DNA of 64,000 nucleotides from JAHEKD01 sp965215945 (GTDB lineage: Bacteria > Pseudomonadota > Gammaproteobacteria > Arenicellales > JAHEKD01): positions 62,001 to 126,000 of the forward strand of contig CBDCFC010000051.1 of NCBI GenBank assembly GCA_965215945.1, given 5' to 3'. A program made the translations under genes and the position numbers. A model generated the notes under the pieces. That model worked only from the letters and a program-made list of their open reading frames with translations, did not search any database and was not told the origin of the DNA. This document shows, one piece after another, positions 9,547-17,656 of the stretch. How positions within the stretch are numbered: the first letter of the stretch is position 1; every line of letters begins with the position of its first letter.

Positions 9547-9591
9547 GTTCTCATCTCCTTCAATAATATATTTCGATCTTGTTTATCATTC

Positions 9592-11967
9592 TTAAGGTTC
9601 AATAAATGGGTTGTTATATGAATTGCCTTTTAGAACCCATGGTTTATTTTCTTTTTTATAACCTGCTAATTCAGCATCTTGCATTGTCTGTGTGTACCAC
9701 TGGCGCAGCTCTGGGAACGTGTCGTCATACTCATTTAAGAAGGCGTTTATCGCGGCTTCGTCAACATCTTTACCGTTGAGCAGCCCCAGACCAAGTTTAT
9801 AGACTGCTTTAGCTCTTTGTTTAACTTCTGGACTGTCTCCAGCATACTCTTCAGCAAGAGCTTCGATTAATGCTTCATCTATAGAGTCTCCACTTATCGC
9901 TGAATTTGCAAGTCCAACTCCCATTCGGTAGGCAAAACGGTATTCCTCGGGAATATTTCCCTCCATGGTTTTTAAAAAATGTGTGGCATCGATAGTGCGT
10001 CCCGCCATAAGATCAAGGGCGACGACTGATGCATAATAAAAAGGTGCTGCAGCTGGAAAAGCAATTGCAACATAAGGCATGACAGTTCGATAAATACGCT
10101 CTAGTCCCTGCGCGAAGGTTGAACCTCCACCATAATTACCGGGATACGCGTCACCGTATTGGTTATAGAGTACCGGTGTAAATTCCCACCCACCATTCGT
10201 TATATTTATACCAACATTCCCCCCGTGAGCGCGATTATATCCAAAATAATCCTGGAAATATTCATGCACAATTTCCGGGGCATTATATCCAGGCATCGCC
10301 GAGGATGGAGACCATCCCATCAATTCCCCTCTCCAGCGTGGCGAAGGCATCCAGTATGCTTTCGTCGAGTATTTCCAGAAATTCTTATAGTAATCACTTG
10401 GCCTTGGCTTTTCTTTCATGCTCTTTTGGAGTTTTAAGAACGCTGTGACCAATAGGGGAGGTGCACGACGAACATATTCATGATCAGTAGAAAACGCAGC
10501 AGATCCTTTTCTATTGCCGTAAATATCCACTCCAAGCCTTTCAATAATTTTTCCGGGTTGAGTGTTACCAATTTCAAAAGACCCGTTATCCTGGAATCCC
10601 CAGAGTACAGGGCCGAATAAAGTTTTAATGCGAGAGGGGATGCTCAATGGTTTGTTTGTTTTAAACTGGGCACTAGTTATAAGTGCATTAAGAGTATGTT
10701 CATTAAGCACGTACTCATAAACAAAAAACCCCCACTTTGGTAGACCATTGTTTTTTTCAGTTTTTTTGATAAAACTCCAGATATCCGGATCTAATTTTGG
10801 ACGCTGGAGTTTCCCTGATCCACCGAAATATAACCTTATACTATTACTGGGCAAACCAATGGGTTGCATAGACTCATCAAGCGCCTGTACTCGCACATAA
10901 AGATTGGGGCGTCGCTTAGCTGGATTAGATTCTATATTAATTGTCAGTCCCTGCATTGCAGGTACAGTAGTTGGATAATATTTTTTAATGTCGATAATAA
11001 ACCCTCCTCCTTCCTCGTCACTAGAATGCCCAGCTCTACCTTCCTCAAGAATTATTCCAGTAAATCTCTCATGGGTATTATTAGGTAATGGTTCAGTACT
11101 TATTTGGTACTCTACCGTTTTGATGTCGTGAGACTTCAATTGCCAACGAAACTGCACAAATGTTTCATTTGAATTATCTGTCACAGATATCACATCTGAC
11201 CATGAATAGTTTGGTGCTAAATTTGTAAAATCATTTAATTTTTCATTAAATACCTCGAGCTGCGGTTTAACAATGGTAAATGAAAGTGCATTTAATAAGT
11301 AATCAGTATGTTCAATTTCTGCAACAAAACCAGTAGAACCTAAAACTCCTCTAGTTACTTGCTGTAGTTTAATAGCATCTAAGCCTACTAAATAACCGTC
11401 AGATTCTGACGATTTTGATTGAATTTCAAATTTTATCTTGTTTGGACCGGTAACTAACCTGTTAATACCTAACGACACCGAACGTTTTTCAACTTTGGTT
11501 GAAAAACCTACAATATCTATATTTTTCTCATTTAAAATAATCTTGTAATTTCCATAATCAGGTGCAACTGAATATTCAAACCAAATATCAAAATAACCAG
11601 TTTGCGGCACTTCAAAAGTTAGTTCCAAACGGGAAGATGGTTGTGATGGATCATTGGTAGATAAATTTGGTTGCCAAAGAAGCTGCTTGTCGTTACTCCA
11701 GTCTGCACCAAATATTTGCATTGCCTGTATTGTGACTTCACTTTCATTAGCTGAATTTATTAAATGTTCTGCTTCAACGACAATTTCATTTGCTGTTCGT
11801 GATTCGTCATTGGTTTGGGCATAACAGGTTAGTTGGATTACATAGATAAATACCAGAATACAAAATCGGAATACTAAACCAGCAATAAACGAATAGTTAT
11901 AAAGATTAGTTTTTGCAAATAAGAAACGTATGAAATCATTGTTTAGATTCTCTCCATATTGGCACAT
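9592..11967 (-). CDS. Large secreted protein with a carbohydrate-binding-like N-terminal domain
   Basis: About 791 residues if started at ATG 11967, which has AAGG 8 bases before it; a GTG at 12039 would add 24 residues that merely translate an inverted repeat. A hydrophobic signal segment ends near CYAQT. Next comes a jelly-roll-like domain (IVVEAEHL, ...GYFDIWFEYSVAPDYGNYKIILN) resembling CBM6/CBM35-type modules, then an Fn3-like region (about 210-370). The long C-terminal half, rich in Trp/Tyr/Gly, matches nothing I know (for example APEIVHEYFQDYFGYNRAHG). Near the end two or three helical repeats of about 40 residues share GxGLxNG...DEAxIxAxxxEY. It could bind or cleave a polysaccharide, but no catalytic motif is evident. 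Confidence 0.7.
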   Translation of the reverse strand: MCQYGENLNNDFIRFLFAKTNLYNYSFIAGLVFRFCILVFIYVIQLTCYAQTNDESRTANEIVVEAEHLINSANESEVTIQAMQIFGADWSNDKQLLWQPNLSTNDPSQPSSRLELTFEVPQTGYFDIWFEYSVAPDYGNYKIILNEKNIDIVGFSTKVEKRSVSLGINRLVTGPNKIKFEIQSKSSESDGYLVGLDAIKLQQVTRGVLGSTGFVAEIEHTDYLLNALSFTIVKPQLEVFNEKLNDFTNLAPNYSWSDVISVTDNSNETFVQFRWQLKSHDIKTVEYQISTEPLPNNTHERFTGIILEEGRAGHSSDEEGGGFIIDIKKYYPTTVPAMQGLTINIESNPAKRRPNLYVRVQALDESMQPIGLPSNSIRLYFGGSGKLQRPKLDPDIWSFIKKTEKNNGLPKWGFFVYEYVLNEHTLNALITSAQFKTNKPLSIPSRIKTLFGPVLWGFQDNGSFEIGNTQPGKIIERLGVDIYGNRKGSAAFSTDHEYVRRAPPLLVTAFLKLQKSMKEKPRPSDYYKNFWKYSTKAYWMPSPRWRGELMGWSPSSAMPGYNAPEIVHEYFQDYFGYNRAHGGNVGINITNGGWEFTPVLYNQYGDAYPGNYGGGSTFAQGLERIYRTVMPYVAIAFPAAAPFYYASVVALDLMAGRTIDATHFLKTMEGNIPEEYRFAYRMGVGLANSAISGDSIDEALIEALAEEYAGDSPEVKQRAKAVYKLGLGLLNGKDVDEAAINAFLNEYDDTFPELRQWYTQTMQDAELAGYKKENKPWVLKGNSYNNPFIEP

Positions 11968-12002
11968 ACTAAATACCTTATAATAATTGTGGTATTTAGT
12001 AT
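11966..12002 (-). promoter_or_regulatory. 12-bp inverted repeat covering the start of the 9592 gene
   Basis: ATACTAAATACC (11966-11977) and GGTATTTAGTAT (11991-12002) are perfect 12-bp arms around a 13-base spacer. In the minus-strand transcript the 3' arm includes part of the AAGG ribosome-binding site and two bases of the AUG at 11967-11965. A hairpin would therefore mask translation initiation. It could instead be a DNA operator. Confidence 0.5.
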
Positions 12003-12253
12003 ACTGTAAGCTTTTGACAAAAGATATGATGTGTTTCACACTTTAAGTAATCTTTAGTATCAAACTCTTATTTAGCACTAAGTAATTTGTTTTAAAAAAA
12101 CTAAATTAGTAATTTTCAATGACAGCTTAAAAGAAGATTGTGTTGAGTTCAAATTTCTGATACATGGCAGCAATGGGCAAACTAAGAGACATCGGTGCGG
12201 CAGCCTCAAAAAAACTGTCAATTAAGCCTGAATATTTACAAATTATTCAAAGC

Positions 12254-12285
12254 TGGATAGAGTTGCAAAGGCGCAACTCTATCCA
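12254..12285 (-). terminator. Hairpin terminator downstream of hsp20
   Basis: TGGATAGAGTTGC (12254-12266), loop AAAGGC, GCAACTCTATCCA (12273-12285): a perfect 13-bp stem 26 bases beyond the hsp20 stop. In the minus direction it is followed by an A/T-rich tract without a long U-run, so termination strength is uncertain. Confidence 0.6.
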
Positions 12286-12311
12286 TGATTCAATTAACCA
12301 ATATTATGAAA

Positions 12312-12785
12312 TTAAGCAGCTTTCTCTTCAGTTGACTCGCCTTCAATCAGATTCAAATCATTATCACTATTGATTGAAATTTTCTTGGGCTTCATGACCT
12401 CAGGTATTTCTTTAACCAGGTTGATAGAGAGCAAGCCATTTTCGAGTTTTGCCGATGTGATTTCCACATAATCGGCTAGGTTGAATTTGCGCTCGAACGC
12501 TCTGGTCGCTATACCTTTGTGTAGATAGTTGCGCTGCTTTTTATCTTCAGTTTTTTTGCCTTTAATAGTTAAGACTTTGTTTTCGACCTGAAGATCAAGA
12601 TCAGCCTCTGCAAATCCTGATACGGCCAGGGTGATTTCATACTTGTTCTCATCGATTGCTTCGATATTGTAAGGTGGGTAACCACTACCGGATGCGTCTG
12701 AACGCAATGTTGAGTCAAGCATCGAGGCTAGTTGGTCGAAACCTACTGAGCTGCGAAAAAGGGGAGTTAAATCAAGTGTATTCAT
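12312..12785 (-). CDS. Hsp20/IbpA small heat-shock protein
   Basis: A 157-residue alpha-crystallin-domain chaperone that holds unfolded proteins in the cytoplasm. YPPYNIEAIDENKYEITLAVSGFAEADL opens the domain (PPYNIE and the AVSGF element are typical of IbpA), LHKGIATRAFERKFNLAD is the conserved middle, and GLLSINLVKEIPE gives the C-terminal strand. The tail is acidic. GGAGG (12796-12800) precedes the ATG by 10 bases. A sigma32-type promoter lies about 80 bases upstream and a 13-bp hairpin follows the stop, so the gene looks like a self-contained heat-shock unit. Confidence 0.95.
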   Translation of the reverse strand: MNTLDLTPLFRSSVGFDQLASMLDSTLRSDASGSGYPPYNIEAIDENKYEITLAVSGFAEADLDLQVENKVLTIKGKKTEDKKQRNYLHKGIATRAFERKFNLADYVEITSAKLENGLLSINLVKEIPEVMKPKKISINSDNDLNLIEGESTEEKAA

Positions 12786-12863
12786 AATTACAAAACCTCC
12801 AAATAAGCATAAAGTAATAACAAAATTTTGTTTGATACTCTCATAGAGACGTATCAGTAATTT

Positions 12864-12891
12864 AATTAGGGATTGGATTTAAAATTTCAAG
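12864..12891 (-). promoter_or_regulatory. Sigma32-type promoter of hsp20
   Basis: On the minus strand CTTGAAA (12885-12891) is followed after 13 bases by CCCTAATT (12864-12871). The known heat-shock consensus is CTTGAAA, 11-16 bases, CCCCATnT. The -35 matches fully and the -10 in most positions. Position and gene function agree. Confidence 0.7.
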
Positions 12892-12990
12892 ACTTTTTTT
12901 AGAAAAAATTTATGCGGATTTACTGGCTAAAAAATATATTAATATATTTCCTGTCGGTTATGATCTTGGTTCAATTATTAAGGCCAAGCC

Positions 12991-13725
12991 ATGACAGAAA
13001 TAACGATTATTCAAGCGGTCTTTGTCGGCTTACTTTTTGTCTGGTCAGGTTTTGTACGAAGCGGTATCGGTTTTGGCGGGGCTGCATTGTCTTTGCCGTT
13101 GTTGTTATTAATCATTGATCAGCCCTTGTTCTGGTTACCTATCGTGGCCACCCATTTGTTGATTTTTTCCTGCGTTACACTTTACAAACGCCTCGATAAT
13201 GTTGACTGGAGTTATTTGAAAAAAGCCCTGTGGGTCATTTTTATTCCAAAAATTATCGGTGTGATGGGATTGTTGAATTTGCCCAGCGATATTCTGGTCA
13301 TCATGATTTACGGGATAACCTTTGTCTATGGTTTAACCTATGTATTCAACTATACATTCAAAAGTGAAAATCGTTACGTCGATCGAATATTATTGATTTT
13401 AGGCGGCTATGCCAGCGGCACATCGCTGATTGGTGCACCGTTAATTTCGGCCGTTTTTGCCCGTCATGTTGAGTTATCGAGACTTAGAGACACTCTCTTT
13501 GTGTTGTGGATTATTTTGGTGCTAATCAAAATGTCCACTTTTGTTATTTTTCAAATCGATATGCAAATCAAATATACGATTTATTTGTTGCCTTTTGTCA
13601 CTGTTGGACATTTGCTCGGTTTGAAAGCGCATGATTATTTGATTTATGGTGAGGGAAATAGATTCAAGCTGATTCTGGGTTTGGTCTTGGTGGTGATCTG
13701 TAGTTATGGTTTATTTACAGCCTAG
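12991..13725 (+). CDS. TSUP-family (TauE/SafE) membrane transporter
   Basis: A 244-residue integral membrane protein with about eight hydrophobic segments. The N-terminal VWSGFVRSGIGFGGAALSLPLLLL carries the family pattern (SGFVRSGIGFGGAAL), and a second related half includes GYASGTSLIGAPLI. TSUP proteins export or import sulfonates, sulfite or other small anions; the substrate cannot be read from sequence. AAGG stands 8-9 bases before the ATG. It lies alone between hsp20 (divergent) and putA, with 76 bases to the latter. Confidence 0.85.
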   Translation: MTEITIIQAVFVGLLFVWSGFVRSGIGFGGAALSLPLLLLIIDQPLFWLPIVATHLLIFSCVTLYKRLDNVDWSYLKKALWVIFIPKIIGVMGLLNLPSDILVIMIYGITFVYGLTYVFNYTFKSENRYVDRILLILGGYASGTSLIGAPLISAVFARHVELSRLRDTLFVLWIILVLIKMSTFVIFQIDMQIKYTIYLLPFVTVGHLLGLKAHDYLIYGEGNRFKLILGLVLVVICSYGLFTA

Positions 13726-13801
13726 TCAACTAAGACTGTAATCCTGACTATATGGATCTAGCTAGCCCGTTATAATTAAGTAGACCAATAGAGGATTTAT
13801 T

Positions 13802-16800
13802 GTGACTAATCTTTCATCTTTACGGGCAAAATTTCGTCGTCGCCGTCTTCAATCTGAGCAAGAAGTTGTCGATGAACTTTTGCAAATTATTCAGCTAGAC
13901 GAAAAGCAACTGGCGAATATCCAGCAAAAAGCAGCCAAGCTTGTTCACCAACTTCGAACTGAGGCGACACCAGGTTTGATGGAAAGTTTTCTGGCTGAAT
14001 ACGGATTGAGCACAGATGAAGGTGTGGCGCTGATGTGCCTGGCAGAAGCGTATTTACGCACACCGGATGAGCTTACTATGGATGCACTAATCCGTGACAA
14101 AATCGGCACAGGCGAATGGTCCCGTCATCGTGGAGGCGCCGATTCACCATTCGTGAATGTAAGTACCTGGGCGTTAATGCTAAGTGGTCGGGTGTTTCGG
14201 AATAAAAAGGGCGAAGACAAAGATTTGGGCGACACCATGTTCAAAGTTGTTCAGCGTTTGGGTGAACCGGTTGCACGTGTTGCTGTGGGTGAGGCGATGA
14301 AGTTGATGGGTCGTCAGTTTGTGCTCGGCCGCGATATTGAAGAAGCTATTGAGAATGGCTCAAACTTAAGAAAGCAAGGCTATCGTTATTCCTACGATAT
14401 GCTAGGTGAAGCGGCTCGTACAGGTGCCGATGCACAACGCTATTTCTTGGCTTATTCCAAAGCGATTAGTGCCATCGCTCAACATGCAGATAATGATTTT
14501 GTTCATGATAATCCTGGCATATCCGTCAAGTTATCCGCTTTGCATCCGCGTTATGAATACGTCCAGGATGAGAGGGTTATGCGGGAGTTGGTGCCACGAA
14601 TGGCAGCACTTACGGAACAAGCAAGAGCAGCTAACATCGGTTTGAATATTGATGCAGAGGAGATGGATAGACTCGATATTTCGCTGAGTGTCATTGAGGC
14701 GGTTTTACGTTCACCCTCACTACAAGGCTGGGATGGTTTTGGTGTGGTCGTTCAGGCCTATTCAAAGCAGGCGTTGTCCGTGTTGGATTGGTTGAATCAG
14801 CTAGCCACTGACCTGGATCGAAAAATTTCGGTGCGCCTGGTTAAAGGTGCCTACTGGGATACAGAAATAAAAAATGCACAGGTGTTGGGACTAAGTCGCT
14901 ATCCGGTATTTACCCGCAAACAGACGACAGATGTTTCTTATTTGGCTTGTGCAAAAAAACTGCTGGAATATTCAGATCACATTTATCCTCAGTTTGCGAC
15001 GCATAACGCACATACGGCCAGTGCCATTCTTGAGTTGGCTAATGAGAATGATAAGTTTGAATTTCAACGTCTGCATGGAATGGGGGAGGCCTTGCATGCT
15101 TTAGTTAAAAAACAGTACGATCGAATTTGCCGAATCTATGCACCTGTCGGTGTCCATAAAGATTTGCTCGCCTATCTGGTCAGACGGCTATTGGAAAACG
15201 GTGCCAATAGCTCATTCGTCAATCAGGTTCTGGATAAAGAGGTGCCGATAGACCAGGTTGTTGGCGATCCTATTGAATATGTTAGATCACTTGGGCAGGT
15301 TCGCAATGGCAGAATTCCACTGCCCAAAGATTTGTACGGTGAAAGCCGGCAGAATTCACAGGGGTGGAATGTTAACGACCCATTAGATGAAACTGAACTG
15401 GAAAAGCAAATGGCGCCGTACAGGCGTGCAAGCTGGCAGGCCGCGCCATTGATCCAAGGTGTCAATCCAACCAGTAAACCTGAGGAAATTTATAGTCCGG
15501 TCGATCACCGAGATAATGTGGGTGAAGTTGTTAACACCAGCAAAGAAGAAGTAGAAAGGGCAATTGAAATCGCTACCAAGACCGCTGCGCATTGGAGCCA
15601 AACAACTGCTTCATATCGAGGTGAATTACTCGAAAAAGTAGCTGATTTGTACGAGCAAAATACAGCAGAGATCATAGCCATAGCTAACCGCGAGGCGGGT
15701 AAAACAAGGCTGGATGGCATTTTAGAAATTCGTGAGGCTGTTGATTTTTTACGTTATTACTCAAGTGAAGTAAGAAAAAACCTGAGCGATGAAAAATATC
15801 GACCACTTGGTCCGGTAGTCTGTATTTCGCCCTGGAACTTTCCGTTGGCCATATTTACCGGACAGATCACTGCAGCATTAGCAGCGGGGAATACTGTTTT
15901 AGCCAAACCCGCTGAACAAACCCCATTGATGGCTACCCGGGCCATTCAACTGTTTCATCAAGCTGGTATTCCACAAGAGGTTCTGGCACTTTTGCCTGGT
16001 GATGGTGCTACCGTGGGCTCGGCTTTGACCAGTGATCCAAGAATTAAAGGGTGTTGTTTTACCGGCTCTACCGAAACAGCCTGTTTAATTGATCAATCTT
16101 TAGCGAATAAAGGCGATCCACAGGCGCCTTTAATAGCAGAGACGGGCGGCTTGAACGCCATGATCGTCGATTCGACGGCACTGCCTGAACAAGCGGTGCG
16201 GGATATTGTGCAATCTGCTTTTCAAAGTGCCGGACAACGATGTTCAGCATTGCGCTTGTTAGTGGTGCAAGAGGATATTGCTGAAAGCTTATTGACCATG
16301 CTCGAAGGTGCGACTAATGAGTTGGTGACGGGTGATGGTTGGGACGCGGCGACCGATATTGGTCCGGTGATCGATGCCGAGGCTCAACGAATGATTGTTG
16401 ATTATATGGAAGAGCTGGATCAACAGGGCCGCTGTTTATTCAAAACCAGATTGCCTAAATCAACCGCCCTTGGCACCTTTGTTCCTGCTGCAGCTTATAA
16501 GCTAGACAAAATCTCTGATTTAAAAAGAGAAATTTTTGGTCCGGTTCTGCATGTAGTTACCTTTAAAGCTAAGCAATTGGACGATGTGGTCAGGCAAATT
16601 AATGCTAGCGGTTATGGATTAACCTTAGGAGCACATAGCCGGGTTGATGAACGAATGGATCGTATCTGTGCATTAGCAAAGGTCGGTAATATTTATCTGA
16701 ATCGTAATCAAATTGGCGCCGTCGTAGGTGTGCAACCATTTGGAGGAGAAGGTTTGTCGGGTACTGGCCCGAAAGCAGGCGGGCCGCATTATATATACCG

Positions 16801-17407
16801 GTTTGTAAAACCAACTACTTTTAACATAGGCGATAAATCAACTGTTAATACCAATCATTTGCAAGCACTCGCACAGTTAGATAATCCGCACAAAAAAGTG
16901 GTAGAAAACGCTGTTTTAAGAGCAAAAGCGATAAATGGTGAACCACAAATTCTAAATGGTCCAACCGGTGAGAGAAACACGTATTCACTGCACCCTCGAG
17001 GGTCTGTGCTTTGTGCTGGAGGGGGTGAAAATGTCGAGGAGTCTTTATTGACACAGGCTATATTAGCAGCACTAGCTGGTAATAAAGTAATACTATCCAG
17101 TAAGTCTGCAGTGCCACAAATTGTTAAAGATGTTATTCGGCTATTGCATAAAACTGGTATTGCCAAAGATAAGGTCGTTGAGCTTACACAAGATATACCG
17201 ACAATCTGTAAACAAGAGCAATTAGCGCTGGTAGTTTGTGATGATGAGGATCTTAGTGAAATTCGTTGCATTTTAGCTGCTCGTGAGGGTGCCAGAGTTC
17301 CACTGATTAATTCTTCGGATGTTGCACATTTATATTATCAGGAGCGTGTCGTATCAGAAGACACCACAGCATCGGGGGGTAATGCTAAATTGCTCGCCGG
17401 GTTATAA
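13802..17407 (+). CDS. putA: Bifunctional proline dehydrogenase / delta-1-pyrroline-5-carboxylate dehydrogenase
   Basis: Oxidises proline to glutamate in two steps with FAD then NAD+. A GTG start follows AGAGGA. The 1201-residue protein lacks the N-terminal ribbon-helix-helix DNA-binding domain of E. coli PutA, so it should be purely enzymatic. The proline dehydrogenase barrel spans about residues 80-480 (YRYSYDMLGEAARTG, RLVKGAYWDTEIK). The aldehyde dehydrogenase domain spans about 560-1010 (SPWNFPLAIFTGQ, the ETGG glutamate, and the catalytic Cys in GQRCSALR). An extra ALDH-like C-terminal domain of about 190 residues marks long type-B PutAs. A hairpin (17448-17488) separates it from the next gene. 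Confidence 0.97.
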   Translation: MTNLSSLRAKFRRRRLQSEQEVVDELLQIIQLDEKQLANIQQKAAKLVHQLRTEATPGLMESFLAEYGLSTDEGVALMCLAEAYLRTPDELTMDALIRDKIGTGEWSRHRGGADSPFVNVSTWALMLSGRVFRNKKGEDKDLGDTMFKVVQRLGEPVARVAVGEAMKLMGRQFVLGRDIEEAIENGSNLRKQGYRYSYDMLGEAARTGADAQRYFLAYSKAISAIAQHADNDFVHDNPGISVKLSALHPRYEYVQDERVMRELVPRMAALTEQARAANIGLNIDAEEMDRLDISLSVIEAVLRSPSLQGWDGFGVVVQAYSKQALSVLDWLNQLATDLDRKISVRLVKGAYWDTEIKNAQVLGLSRYPVFTRKQTTDVSYLACAKKLLEYSDHIYPQFATHNAHTASAILELANENDKFEFQRLHGMGEALHALVKKQYDRICRIYAPVGVHKDLLAYLVRRLLENGANSSFVNQVLDKEVPIDQVVGDPIEYVRSLGQVRNGRIPLPKDLYGESRQNSQGWNVNDPLDETELEKQMAPYRRASWQAAPLIQGVNPTSKPEEIYSPVDHRDNVGEVVNTSKEEVERAIEIATKTAAHWSQTTASYRGELLEKVADLYEQNTAEIIAIANREAGKTRLDGILEIREAVDFLRYYSSEVRKNLSDEKYRPLGPVVCISPWNFPLAIFTGQITAALAAGNTVLAKPAEQTPLMATRAIQLFHQAGIPQEVLALLPGDGATVGSALTSDPRIKGCCFTGSTETACLIDQSLANKGDPQAPLIAETGGLNAMIVDSTALPEQAVRDIVQSAFQSAGQRCSALRLLVVQEDIAESLLTMLEGATNELVTGDGWDAATDIGPVIDAEAQRMIVDYMEELDQQGRCLFKTRLPKSTALGTFVPAAAYKLDKISDLKREIFGPVLHVVTFKAKQLDDVVRQINASGYGLTLGAHSRVDERMDRICALAKVGNIYLNRNQIGAVVGVQPFGGEGLSGTGPKAGGPHYIYRFVKPTTFNIGDKSTVNTNHLQALAQLDNPHKKVVENAVLRAKAINGEPQILNGPTGERNTYSLHPRGSVLCAGGGENVEESLLTQAILAALAGNKVILSSKSAVPQIVKDVIRLLHKTGIAKDKVVELTQDIPTICKQEQLALVVCDDEDLSEIRCILAAREGARVPLINSSDVAHLYYQERVVSEDTTASGGNAKLLAGL

Positions 17408-17447
17408 TATTGACAAATGACTTAGTGGAGGTAAGATTCAAGATCAC

Positions 17448-17488
17448 AAATCATTTTTGAAGTTAAGCACTTGAATCAAAAATGATTT
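17448..17488. repeat. Inverted repeat between putA and the LysM gene
   Basis: AAATCATTTTTGA (17448-17460) and TCAAAAATGATTT (17476-17488) are perfect 13-bp arms with a 15-base loop, 40 bases after the putA stop. It may terminate putA or be an operator; no T-run follows. Confidence 0.5.
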
Positions 17489-17656
17489 AGTTGAAATATT
17501 AGACCTTAATTTAATAATCAATAAAGTATCTATCAGAACACTAGGGATTGTTGTTAAACTGCAAGGGGTTTGTCTAAAAGGTTCAGGTGAACCGCACAGC
17601 TTGGATAGTTTTAAGGATTGTTAGTGTCTAAAGCATAGTTAAGAGGAATTAATTCG

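Noticed and set aside
12164..12373. 69-codon plus-strand frame beside hsp20
   Set aside because: It overlaps the hsp20 3' end antisense and includes the 13-bp terminator hairpin.
12912..13118. 68-codon plus-strand frame upstream of the TSUP gene
   Set aside because: It overlaps the start of the well-supported TSUP gene in another frame and merely looks hydrophobic.
13802..17407. PutA as a transcriptional repressor as in E. coli
   Set aside because: The N-terminus lacks the ribbon-helix-helix region; the protein starts directly with the enzymatic arm.
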